This document shows, piece after piece, positions 9,230 to 20,200 of a stretch of 64,000 nt of DNA. A program made the position numbers and the translations under genes. The DNA lies in assembly GCF_002865645.1 (NCBI RefSeq), contig NW_020194562.1:1207139-1271138 (forward strand). The letters are read 5' to 3'. Below the pieces are notes generated by a model. It ran no database searches, was not told where the DNA came from, and saw only the letters and a list, made by a program, of their open reading frames with translations. This stretch comes from Hyaloscypha bicolor E (Eukaryota > Ascomycota > Leotiomycetes > Helotiales > Hyaloscyphaceae). Numbering within the stretch: position 1 is the first letter of the stretch; every line of letters starts with the position of its first letter.

Positions 9230-11435
9230 ACGAGCTGTGTTGCAAGTACGTCTCCAATCATCTTCCATTCGTAAAGTAGACTAGGAGTCTGACATCTGTC
9301 GCAGGTCGTTGCGCTCTGGCAGAATTACGACTGCCCTGATGTGAGCACGACAGACATCACGAAAGATTGGCTGGATACACTTCGCACCTTTCAAGGGAAG
9401 GTTGACAGGAAATATGGCCGTCACTTGGCGGCTTCGGGATCGGGGAACTGGGTAATAGACGTGTCAAAGAAGGTGCTGTGGCAGACGGAGAAGGCGGATA
9501 TTATGGAGCTGAGGACGAAGTTGCATTCCGCGAGTGAGACTCTCACTCTATTAACAATTGCGGCTATGGGGTCTGTTACTTTCTCCTTCGATGAGATGGT
9601 TATTAACGTGTGGCAGGAAATCGACTAAGTTGGCTGAGGGGGAGATCAAGTTTCGAGTCCGCGTCGTGCATCTAATGTTAGAAGATGTAAAGAAGCGTAC
9701 TGAAGAACAAGTTACACAGCTCAAGGCAATTAACGCGAAGATTGAAGCGCATTCGAAGACTTCAGATGATATCCTGAGTACTATCAAGAGTGGCATTATA
9801 TCTCTGTAAACATCTTGGAGAACTCGATATAATCTTGGATATGACTAATCCTTCGCGTCAGGACACAACTTCATTGTATAACAGTTGAGATCAAGAACAC
9901 ACTTTGTCTCTTTCAGAGTCATATGAGATTGGAGAAAGAGACCCCTCGAGGCATTGGGACGGGCTGGCAGTCTGATCCCGTAACGTTAGAAGACGCACTT
10001 GGCTTTCGACACACGATCCCCCTGGACATAGTCACCTCTTGGAAAGTATGTGCCTCTTTTGAGCCTACTATATTTGTATGCTGATTTGATCCAGATCCTC
10101 GACGTCCTCCTCCTAGAGCGCTTCGAAAACCGGCATGGACACCAGAAAATCCTCAAGGGTGAGTTTGCTATTGAGGAAGACAAGACGGGAAAAGATATTA
10201 GCCGGAAGACTCAGTTCAAGATGTGCTTTCGCCCAGGGCAGAAGGTTGACATGAGTATGATCTTCTCGGATCACGACGCAGACAGTAACCATTGCCCTCG
10301 TTGTCAAACGAAGTCGGAAGCTTCTGTTGGAACTAGAACTCAATGGTAAGTTATATGGAAGAGGTCTTTATACTTAAGCTCAGACACGAATTGATCGTTT
10401 CATTTGAGTAAGCGATGCTCGAGTCTATTGAAAGTCATTTTTTTTTTTTAAATTTTTTTGGAAACCTTCGAATCAAAGAGTTGACGGATTTTAGAAACAA
10501 AGCTGATTCTTGTACAGTGCCTCTTGCCACATGTGGTTTCAAAGACTCGTGGAGTTAGATGATGAGACCAATCTGGAGCCAATCCCGGAGCTTATCGAAC
10601 GTCCCACTGCTGCTCACAGCAGCGTCAGAACCAAGCAGGCGAAGGTCGTTACTACCACGCCGGCAGACTTTCAGAGGGTGCGGTTGATGAGCATAGTCAG
10701 ATCCCAGGAGCAGCAGGCAGCAGAAGGCTCCACTATGGAACCGCCTAATCACCTCACGAATGATGACGTTGTGATACTAGAGAGTGAATTCAGCGAGAAC
10801 CCCAGTCCTCCACTTGAGGTCAAGCGACGATTCGCTGAAGATATAGGTGTTCCACTCGCAACAATTAACGTACACTCACATAATTCCAAAGTACAGTAGC
10901 CAACTTTACTGATGATTAGCAGGACTGGTTCGATAAACGACAAGTACGAGCCAAGAATTATAGAACCGAGCGGGATGGGCGAGGCAAGAGCTATAGAATC
11001 GAGCGGGATGGGCGCGGTAGAGAGCGTCTTGTGCGGACGTCCTCCCACCGCGAGGAAGGATCTCATGGACGCGCTAGAAGTACACGAGAACTGCTCAACG
11101 AAGCCGAAGAACGCGAGCAACGGCTAAATGCCGAGATTTTAGCTCTGCAAACGCGCTTAAGCTATGCACAAAGAGACAACTGGCAATACCAGAACATCAT
11201 CAACGAACGCCTGAGGAGCTCCAGTACCGAGAACTCGGCTGCCAGCAGGAGTATTGATGAGAATGTGAGTGAGGGTGCTGAGGTTCTTCTTGCGATGAAT
11301 AAAGGCAATGTAAGCGGTAAGTGGAAATTCCGCTTTGAAAAGGTTGATCCTGACAATAAAACAGGTTCCGGCACCGACTCTGATAGTAGCTCCCCAATCA
11401 CTCCACCTTTGAATGATGAGATGTCGAACCTCTAA
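9093..11435 (+). CDS. ULD-type ubiquitin-like / zinc-ribbon / homeodomain / coiled-coil fusion protein, 635 aa
   Basis: Exons 9093-9245, 9305-9570, 9617-9805, 9862-10045, 10095-10345, 10518-10869 and 10923-11435 join in phase. Residues 1-190 form the widespread fungal N-terminal domain starting MPITFGSVGDII, with the SRGSAKEYQ and SGSGNW signatures. Residues 240-322 match the fungal ubiquitin-like ULD_2 domain (VTLEDALGFRHTIPLDIVTSW ... FRPGQKVDMSMIF). C331, C334, C348 and C351 form a zinc-ribbon-like element ending in CHMWFQRLVE. Residues 420-479 are a homeodomain: L435/F439 in helix 1, W467/F468 in helix 3, F20-to-W48 spacing exact, intron at 46/47. Asn51 is Lys470. An RE/RG-rich linker with a tandem duplication leads to a coiled coil (516-565). 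The introns have CTGAC/CTGAT/CTAAT branch sites, except the 46-nt second intron with its weak GTCTGT donor. It probably acts as a signalling or chromatin adaptor; the mechanism is unknown. Confidence 0.85.
10968..11033 (+). repeat. 33-nt in-frame tandem duplication inside the fusion gene
   Basis: Two adjacent 33-nt copies, each encoding a YR-[TI]-ERDGRG-[KR] unit, lie just after the homeodomain. The copies differ at a few bases. They add 11 residues of basic, arginine-rich linker without changing frame. Confidence 0.65.
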
Positions 11436-11886
11436 TTGTATCTCCGTGGCACGTATTTGAGGCTCCTCATCTAGGGAGGTTCCTGACGGCCAACCCTTCA
11501 CAAAAATTAATTTCGTAAATACCATCAAGAGATCACCGTTGAAACGCTTATAATTCTCGTTTTACCAGTGCTCGCTCCACTTTATGAAGAATCTTTATCC
11601 AAATGAAACTCTGTTATTACCAGACTTACGCAGGGTAGATTTTCGTAGACATTCGCCGAATCACAATGAGATACCAAGTTAACATCCGAAGAATGCACTG
11701 CTTTAACTCTTATTTCTCGATTAAGAATGAATTCCGAATTATGCTTAATCAAATAGCATTTTTACGTTGCCTCTGATAGCCCGCCATCCAGCAGTCTACC
11801 CTGTGAGTTACTCACTGCAGCCTCGCTACCTTCTTTCGCTTGCCTTCGAATTATTGATAACACCTGAATCCTGCCTTCGATAGGTC
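11436..11886. other. Intergenic region
   Basis: About 450 bp between two co-oriented genes with no coding frame supported on either strand. Moderate AT content and pyrimidine-rich tracts just before 11,887 fit a terminator followed by a promoter, but no specific motif stands out. Confidence 0.5.
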
Positions 11887-12371
11887 ATGACTATAGGGGC
11901 CCTTGCCTTCCAAATAGCGGAAATCATTACTACTTCGAACAACACCAAAGCAACCGCGGCCAACACCTATGTGATGAAAGGGGAGGCAACTCCAGTAGGT
12001 GCCTCTTCTGCCAAGCCTAGCGTTACTGGCGCTGGGTCAGCCACTACAAACGAAGCAGCAGGCATAGCAAGCAAAGTTGGGAACGTGGCCTTGAAGGTCG
12101 GCGTGGGTGCAATGAATGTATTCGCAGGATACATGCTTCATGTGAGTCGCTCGGCATCGAAGACAGAATATATAGGCTAGGACTAGGGCTGAATCCTACA
12201 AAGGAGTACATCATGAAAGAAGAGAAGACAATCAACGACACTATATCAATCGGAGTTTTAGTAGTTGGGAGTATAGGCTGCGGCCTTGCTGTTCTAGGCG
12301 GTCCCGTTACAGCAGTTTGCTTTGTTGGGGGTTTCACACTTGGGTACGCTAAGCATTGGTGGTCTTCCTAA
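11887..12371 (+). CDS. Small glycine-rich protein with two hydrophobic segments, unknown function
   Basis: A two-exon model, 11887-12141 and 12204-12371, gives 140 residues. The 62-nt intron has a clean GTGAGT donor, a CTGAA branch-like site and an AAG acceptor, and both exons are in phase 0. Residues about 55-85 (ending KVGVGAMNVFAGYMLH) and 100-130 (ISIGVLVVGSIGCG and PVTAVCFVGGFTLGY) are hydrophobic and rich in GxxxG-like spacing, suggesting membrane insertion or helix packing. The N-terminal 50 residues are Ala/Thr/Ser-rich. There is no clear cleavable signal peptide. The start ATG may instead lie within an internal exon, because ATAG precedes it by a few bases and could be an acceptor. 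I do not recognise the family. Confidence 0.5.
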
Positions 12372-12621
12372 AGCAACTTATTAACTTGTGGGAGGACGAG
12401 ATTGAGTTGGGTCCAAGTCAGGCAGGGTGGGATGCTCTGATTTCGGCTCACTGTTTCTGGAAGTGCTGGCAACTCTCGTTTACAGTATATAATCCTTAAC
12501 TATATTTGAAACCAAAACTTGCATTCTCGCTATGCCAACAAGCACCCGTTTGTTGTCGCGCACATCAACAGGAACGCAGCTACGCGTCCGGCGTTCCTTC
12601 TACTTGCAGGCGTCGTGAGGC
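12372..12621. other. Intergenic region
   Basis: No gene seen. Balanced composition. The string AGCACCCGTT at about 12,540 also occurs at about 5,931 near the other edge of the island; this may be chance. Confidence 0.4.
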
Positions 12622-12961
12622 CTAATGCATTTCCATCTGCTTTTGTGTGCCCCTCCCTGTTATCACCCTACCGTTATCATCTTTAAAGCTGTAGTCCCAG
12701 ACTTGCTCGTCAGGATCTTCTCGAGAACGAAAATCTGGGGCCGCCCGAGGTGGCAGATAAGGATCAGTGGTATACCGCCAATTTATCTCGATCGCACGCC
12801 GTGCAGAAGGTGTCGTTGCTGAGTTTCATGTGCCTCTCGCTCTTGCAGATAAAGGAGAAAGTTGCTTCCTAGGCCCATATGTGTCCGGGAGGGAGGTCGG
12901 CATCGTCAACCTCGTCACCGAGCTCGGAAGGGACAGGAAGGCTAGAGACCGAGTAAGCCAT
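12622..12961 (-). pseudogene. Possible minus-strand gene fragment, hypothetical
   Basis: Two protein-like minus-strand segments lie end to end. An ATG at 12,961 opens MAYSVSSLPVPSELGDEVDD and continues to TAG after about 30 codons; that stop could be a mutated CAG. A second frame, from a CAG acceptor at 12,819, reads TPSARRAIEINWRY then PYLPPRAAPDFRSRED and ends at TAG 12,622. A GTGACG donor at phase 1 would join them, but it is weak. The acidic, proline-containing second part looks like a real C-terminus. It may be a short gene, a truncated one or chance. Confidence 0.3.
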
Positions 12962-13111
12962 GTGTCTGCGTTGCGATCAAAGGCGAAAGCAGTAGAGGGT
13001 GTCTGTAGGATGCAGAAAACTGGGTTGACGTGGTTCCGTTCTAATTCTGCGCGATACGCGGGGTTATTTCGGCTTTCGGTCTCCTTTGATTACAAAGGGC
13101 AGGCTGAATGC
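12962..13111. other. Intergenic or degenerate sequence
   Basis: A plus-strand frame is open from 12,767 to 13,291 without ATG and crosses a large hairpin and an opposite-strand candidate. Its protein has no recognisable feature, so it is not called as a gene. Confidence 0.3.
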
Positions 13112-13193
13112 TTGTCACACCGCCTTGACGGCAGAATTAACTGGTGCGTGATTTCGGTTGTTCTTCGATTCTGCCATCAAGGCGGTGTGACAA
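13112..13193. repeat. Large hairpin: 26-bp inverted repeat, 30-nt loop
   Basis: The arms at 13,112-13,137 (TTGTCACACCGCCTTGACGG...) and 13,168-13,193 are reverse complements with a single C/T difference, which in RNA would still pair as G-U. The arms are GC-rich and intact while the flanks become AT-rich within 400 bp. It could be a hairpin RNA, a very short transposon remnant or a cruciform. Confidence 0.8.
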
Positions 13194-13610
13194 AAATTAG
13201 GACCTGCACCTTCATAGAGGTACCGACCAGCATCGCGACATTATATGAATTTCAGCGCCACCGCAGCCACAAGGTTGATAGCGACTTCTAGCAAAGTACT
13301 GAGGCCCTAGAGCTCGGGAATAACATTTTCATATGTACCAGAAGTGATAAAAGCTCGATAGTAGAGCTGCGGTAAAGGGACTCTATTATATTATGAATAG
13401 AGACTGTCCACAAACCAGGCGCAAGGGCGACAATACGAACGTAATTTTTTAGTAGGATAGGCTTAGAGTATTCAGCAGTAGTAATGTAACACGGCTTACG
13501 CACAAATATAAAAGTCATCGATGTGTATACATAGTTTGACATGTTTAAAGTCAAAGTAACTATCATTTTTCTCGGCACGGTGGGTTTCTCGCTATGCAGG
13601 GACGGACGTT
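13194..13610. other. Right edge of the gene island
   Basis: Composition falls from balanced to AT-rich. A minus-strand frame at 13,288-13,578 lacks an ATG at its start and looks non-coding. No feature is supported. Confidence 0.4.
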
Positions 13611-13632
13611 ATCTATAATTTTTTTATAAAGA

Positions 13633-14280
13633 TTATCCACCTGGCTTTCCTTCATTAATATTATGTATTTAGCTTTACGATTACTCTACAATTATCTTAT
13701 TACTCCGGATGCCTGTATCTTATTAGGCCTTAAAGTTAGGCGCGGAAGTAACTAGACATCCATCCCCTTTCTCGCTATTAAAACTTTGCAGAATAATTAT
13801 ACAAGCAGTAGCTTGCTATTTATTTATGGTCCCGGACTAGTTACTAGTATTATTACTAAACGTAATTGGCTCTCCCTCGATATTACCCAGTTTAAGAGCA
13901 TTATTTAGTGTATTAATAAACAGATTATAGTTAAGTAAACAGGTATAGGGAATTAGAATACACTACTCATTAAATCCGGTATAACTGCCTATTTAGAGAA
14001 TATTACAGTCAGTTTCTCTAATGACCCCGAACTCTGGAACAAGTATCTTATTAACCTTTCTATAATATGAATAGGCGTTTATAGAAATTAGAAAAGCAAA
14101 GACTATAATAAGATTTATAGTTATAACTCGAGTTCTGAGTTATATATAAAAGTAGCTTAAATTAAAATAAATGCAAATAAGATACTAGATAAGATATTAC
14201 TAAAGATAAACCCGGATACTTTATATTATTAATATATTATTTTTATTTAGTATAATTCTATTTTTAATAATATTATACTC
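13633..14280 (+). pseudogene. RIP-scarred coding remnant next to the island, unknown product
   Basis: One plus-strand frame reads as protein for about 200 codons if TAG/TAA are taken as former Gln and one TGA as former Arg. Segments include ITPDACILLGLKVRRGSN, GPGLVTSIITKRNWLSLDI and FSNDPELWNKYLINLS. The content is less degraded at its start (13,640-14,050) and decays to the right. No family was recognised; a transposon protein is the simplest guess. Confidence 0.4.
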
Positions 14281-17200
14281 TATAAATAGTAGTAACCTCA
14301 AATGGCTTTAGAGGAGCCGTTTTCTTTTCCCGATATCCCTATATCTAAATATAATATAAATAGATTATATTTGCATTATCTAATTAAGTTACTATAATAT
14401 TAGATATTTTCCTCTAAATAACTTTTCTTTAATTTATTAACTTATAATAAAATAGCGAGTATTTTATAAGCTTAAGTTAATACTATTATTTATACTATAT
14501 GAGATATTATAAATAATTTACTAGAATAAAAGAAATATCTAAATTCATTTAAAAATAAAACTAATAAACTATTTATAACTTCTTATAGTACTTATAATAG
14601 GGCTAGTAAAGTATATAAACGCGTGTAGTAAAAGAATATTAAGAGATATATATACTTAATTAGTAATATTATTATCTTATTACTTATAATTATTATTTTA
14701 TTTATTATAAGTTTAATATTATAATATTATAACTATTAGTAATAGAAAAATGGGCTATACTAAAAGAAATAAAGGAATAATATTTATTAATTAAGTAAAA
14801 AAGCCAAAGAGAAATTTTATAGTAATTTCTTATATAATAATAATAATACTAATTTATTAAAGATATTCTTAAAAAATAATAATAGGTAAATTAGATAAAA
14901 AAGCTCGAAAGTAGTAATATATAAAAAAACAATTTAGAATAAACCTCAGATTTCCTTTACTAAAATTAATTTCTTATATAATTTCTCTATTATTTTCTAA
15001 AAACTAACTTTAGCTATAATAATTTTCAAGTTAGTCTGTTCTAACTTCTTATTATAGCCGGCTTTCTCTAGTATTAATTTACTATTTATTGAATTCTTAA
15101 ACTTATTAGTATATATATTACTAGTAATACTAGAATATACTAGACTAATATCCTAAATACTCGTATTATTAGATTTATAATTTCGAATTATAATATTATT
15201 ATAGTAAAAAATAAATTATATAAAAACCTAAAGCTTTCTTTCTAGATAAGTAACTAGTATAAGAAGAAAAGAAGCCATATCCTTAATCTTATTTATATTA
15301 AATATATTATAATAAATAATTTAAAATATAATAAAAAAATATTTTAACTTCTATATATTAGACTTTAATCTAGAATTTTGAGAAGAGCTTATATATTAAG
15401 TTAATTATTATTATACCAAATTATATCTGGTTTTTTTAAACTAGAGAAGAACTAAACATCTCCCAAAAATCACATATTAAACTCATATTAATATTTATAT
15501 ATTTCTGTTATTTAAATTTATAAACTTCTAATATAATATAAAACGAAAGTATATTATATTTCTGTATTCTTATTTCTATATTCTTATCTATATCCTAATA
15601 TAAAATTTATATTATATCTGCTCTAATTATTACCCCTAATTTATTATTAATTTACTACTAATTCCTTATTTCGCTTATAGGTAATAATAGTAATTTATAT
15701 TATTATAAGTGCCCTTAGGCAAGGCCTATAGGCTAAGACAAATCTAGTAGTAACCTAATAAATAGTACAAAAGATATAATAGAATAGTACTAGATATTTC
15801 TAGCTTAAAGCTATTAATATAGCTCGAATAAATATATATATAAGAACTAACTTAATAGAAAACTTCTCTTTAGATAATTTTTTTAATTAAAAAATAATAA
15901 TACTAAATAGAAATATGAAATAAAGAAATCCCCTAGGCCCCTATAATAATATATGAAAATTCACTTCTTTTTCTTATTTAAAGTTATTCTAAAGCTAGTA
16001 TTTCTCTTAATATCTTCTAAACTAATAATCTATATTACTTTATATAAAGCTAGTACTAGCTTCTGCCTAAAGAACTCCTGGACTATCTATTATATCTATT
16101 CTCAGTTATTTTATTATAAAATCTAATATAGCCTCTTAAAATATTTTATTTTTTAATATAAAGTAAGTATCTAGATAATATATTATTAAACTATTCTTAT
16201 ATCTTCCTATAAACTTTAATATATAATTCTCGGATATAACTAGATTAAGATTCCTAATAAAATATAAAACAGGTATTTGAATTCGCGAATAGTAAAGAAA
16301 TTTATATTAAGGATAAGATAATTTAAAGCTATTATAGTAAATAATAAAATAAAATAGTAATAAAAGTAGCTATTATATTATATTAGTCTTTATTTATTAT
16401 ATTTATATTTTTGGATCTATACTAGAATTAAGATATAGAAAAAACATATATTTAAATTAATTTAAAAGTTCTATATAAGCTCGGGAAATATTTAATACTT
16501 TATAAGAAATACTAGTATATGGGCTATAGTTATACTAGTAGAGAATTCAATAATTCCTATAAAGAAACCTATAATCTGGATTACTTTAAGTATATAATAG
16601 ATTATTTATTTATAGCCTTATATTACTTCTATTATATAATTTCTAAATCCCCAAATCCAGGTATTAAGATCTCTTTCCTCTATTATAATTCTCTTACTAG
16701 CTTTAGTAATTAAACTTGCAGGCTAGATATAATATAATATAATAAGATAGAATAACTTTATTTTATTAGAAAAAAATAAATAAGTATTCTCGAGAAGATT
16801 CCTAATAAATCGAGTCTTATATTTAAATAATACTCCTAACTTTATATTTCCTATAAGTATAAAGTAATAAGTATATTATTATAAAGTTCCTTAATAGTAT
16901 TTTAATAAAAGCATATACTATAAAGAATTAGTACTCTTGGTTTTTGAAAAACTCTAGCTATATTTCTTCTTATACTTTTTAATCTAATAATAAAATTATT
17001 AATATTTTTTATTCGGATTCTATTTAGGAAATTACAAGATTATAACTATACTTAGCTTAGGAAAGAGGTTCTAAAAGTTTATAATTACTTATTCTCCGGG
17101 TTTTATTACTTATATATATAATAAGAATTATTTAGTCTAATTATTTGTTTTATAATTTTAAAAGTAGTAAATCAAATATTAAGTAAAGTATTTATAAAAT

Positions 17201-20200
17201 ATAGTCTTTTATTAATTTTATTTATATATTTTAAAATAGTTTAAATAGTAATTCTTATCCTATATATAATTATATTAGAGAGTTCAAATTTTGCGGCTTA
17301 AATTTATTTATAGTTTTTAATAGCTATTATTAACTTTAATTAGAAACTAGTTTATTTAGGAAAGAATTAGAGGTAATAAAATCTTGTAAATGTCTTAAGT
17401 ATACTAAGTTATATCCTAGTTCTATATTCTGGCTTTATATCTTATTTCTATATAATCTTTTTATTTTTTATAATTACTACTTTAGTCTTATATACTATAT
17501 TTATATTTACTAGTTAGATTATAATTTATAATATAGAAGATATACTAGAATAATACTATTATTTTTACTAATATTATAATATTTAATAGAATTTATAACT
17601 ATATTAAATTAGCCGAGCTATTTTAGAAAGTTAATATATAAGTATATAAGATAAGCTAATATATTACCTCTATCTGCCCTTTAGTCTAGTCTCTAGTTAA
17701 TAGTTATTATTAAAGAGCCTTATTATTTATTAATTAGCTAGGATATAATATAAAAAATTTCAAATATAAAAATTAATATTTCCTAATTCTTTATATTATT
17801 TTCTATTACTTCTTTTTCGAGTTTATAACTTTACTAATTTCCTTTCTACTTACTTTAGTATCTCAAAAAAATATCTAAGCTCGGAAAAACTTCAAAACCG
17901 TATATTTTTAATATAATTAATAGTAATAGTTTACGCGAGTATTCGGAAAATACTATAAAATATATTAAAAATATTAATAAAGATAATATACTTCTACTAG
18001 TTAATAGTAATTAATAAATATAGGCTTTTATACTAGAAGCCTTTATAATTAAGAACTTAATATAGAGTAAATATTACTTTTCATATCTTAATTACTTAAC
18101 TAATATTAATAAGTTTCCTATTAGCCTTTAGAGTCTTCTAATTATATTATTAAAATAATAATATCTTTATTAATAATTAATATCGTTTATTAGTTAGAAC
18201 TTTTATTACTATATATTACTATTCTTTTTTCTTTATAATATATAAATCTATTTATAAAATAACTAATATTTTACTTAATAAATAATATTATATCTTAGTA
18301 TATCTTTAATTATATTTTTTATTATTAGGTATCTTATATACTAATAATATATAATATAAGATAAATAGTTAGTTCATATTCTTATATTAGTTAGTAGTAG
18401 CTTTATTATAAAGATATAGTATTTAATAGTTATATAAGGATTTCTCTATAGCTTTAGCTTCTTAATTATATATTAAATAAATAGTTTATTAAATAGTAAG
18501 AACTAGCTTATAATATTTTATAAGTTTTACTTTAGTCTTTCTAATTTTATCTAATTTATATACAGATTTGGTTCTACTAGGATTTATAGCCTTAGGCTAC
18601 TATTTTTAATTAAGAAAATACTAAAATAATATAAGTATATTATAATATTAAAAGTATATATAATTATTATTATATATATCTTAACTTATTAACTAGAGAG
18701 AAATATTAATAATATTCTTTATTTAGTTTATACTTATTAGACTAATACTTTCTTTTCTTTATAATTGTTTTTTATACTAGCCAAGAACTAATCCCGAAAA
18801 TAAACTCAATTCTATAATTTTTAAAGAACTTATTTTCTTTATAATTATATAATTAAATATATTTTAAGGGCTAGTATTTTTCTTACTAGGTATTTATTTC
18901 CTATATAAGTTATACTAGAATAATCTTATATTAGAAAAACTAATATAGGTATAGCCTATATATTTATAATTAGTCTCTTATCTAGCTAAGAAACTCTAAT
19001 ACTTTTTCTTTTTAATATTTCCCAAATAATTAGCTAAATTAGTATAGGCTACTTCTCGGACTATTTTAAGCTAATTACTCTTATAATTGGCTTAATACTT
19101 TGCTTCTATATTATTATTATTTATATCTAGTACTTTAGTAAAAGTTTTGCTTTTTTATTTATATTTTACTTATTATATAGGCTTTTTACTAGTAATTATA
19201 ATATTAACTAATAAGTCTATTATAGAACTATAGCTATATAGTATATTTGAATTCTAGTAGGGAATAGGGAATCTTATTAGAGGGCTTATAAGTAGTATTT
19301 TAGTAAAAAATATTTATATAATAATAAAATACGAAAATCTTATTTTTTTTATTAGTATTATATTTTTAATTAGTTCTTTTAGTAAATTAAGTTACTAGGG
19401 TTTTAGATATTATTACTCTAATTTTTAGGACTAATATATAAACTTTCTTTAATAGAAATCTAGTAAAGCTTTATAATAAATATTCTATATATAGCCTCTT
19501 TATTTTATTTTTACTTATCTAGTTTAGTATATTACTATATTAACTCTCTTCTTTCTTATATATTATATTATCTACAAAATTATATAATATTTACTAACTG
19601 AAAATTAAGGCTATATAATACTTAAATAATACTAGTTCTTTTAGAAAAGAAATTAAATATAATTATTAAAAGAAAAAATGCCTCTCTAGAACTAATTCTG
19701 GTTCTAGAAAAGAAAGCTTATTCTAATACTATAGAAGTTCTATTTCGAGATAAGATTATCTATAATTATTATAAATTTTCATAAAACAGGACCTAATAAT
19801 TAGGTATTAAACCTATTATATCTGCTATTATTCTTATAACTATCTTAAATTAACTTCTATTAAAATAATATAAATAAATAACTAGCTAGATCTATAACTT
19901 ATAACTAGAAAAAATAAAAATCTTATTAATTAATTATAAAATATACTTTTAGAATATTATTAATAATATTATTATCCTTATTACTATTATATTAGTATAA
20001 CTATAAATATTGGATCAAGCTTATTAATTCCTTATTCTAGAAAGCTAATAAGATATCCAGAGGCCTTTATTATATAATAATTTTAATAATAACTAGAATT
20101 ATTTAGAATAGTTATTTCTATACTATCTAGTTAATAGTTTTTATTTACTAGATATTAACTTATAAGGCCAAGCCAAATTCCGATATTTCTAGGTAAGAGC

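Noticed and set aside
12767..13291. A 174-codon plus-strand open frame.
   Set aside because: It starts at GTG with no ATG, has no recognisable feature, crosses a 26-bp hairpin and overlaps an opposite-strand candidate.
13288..13578. A 96-codon minus-strand frame.
   Set aside because: It begins at GTG in a compositional transition zone and its translation shows no family features.
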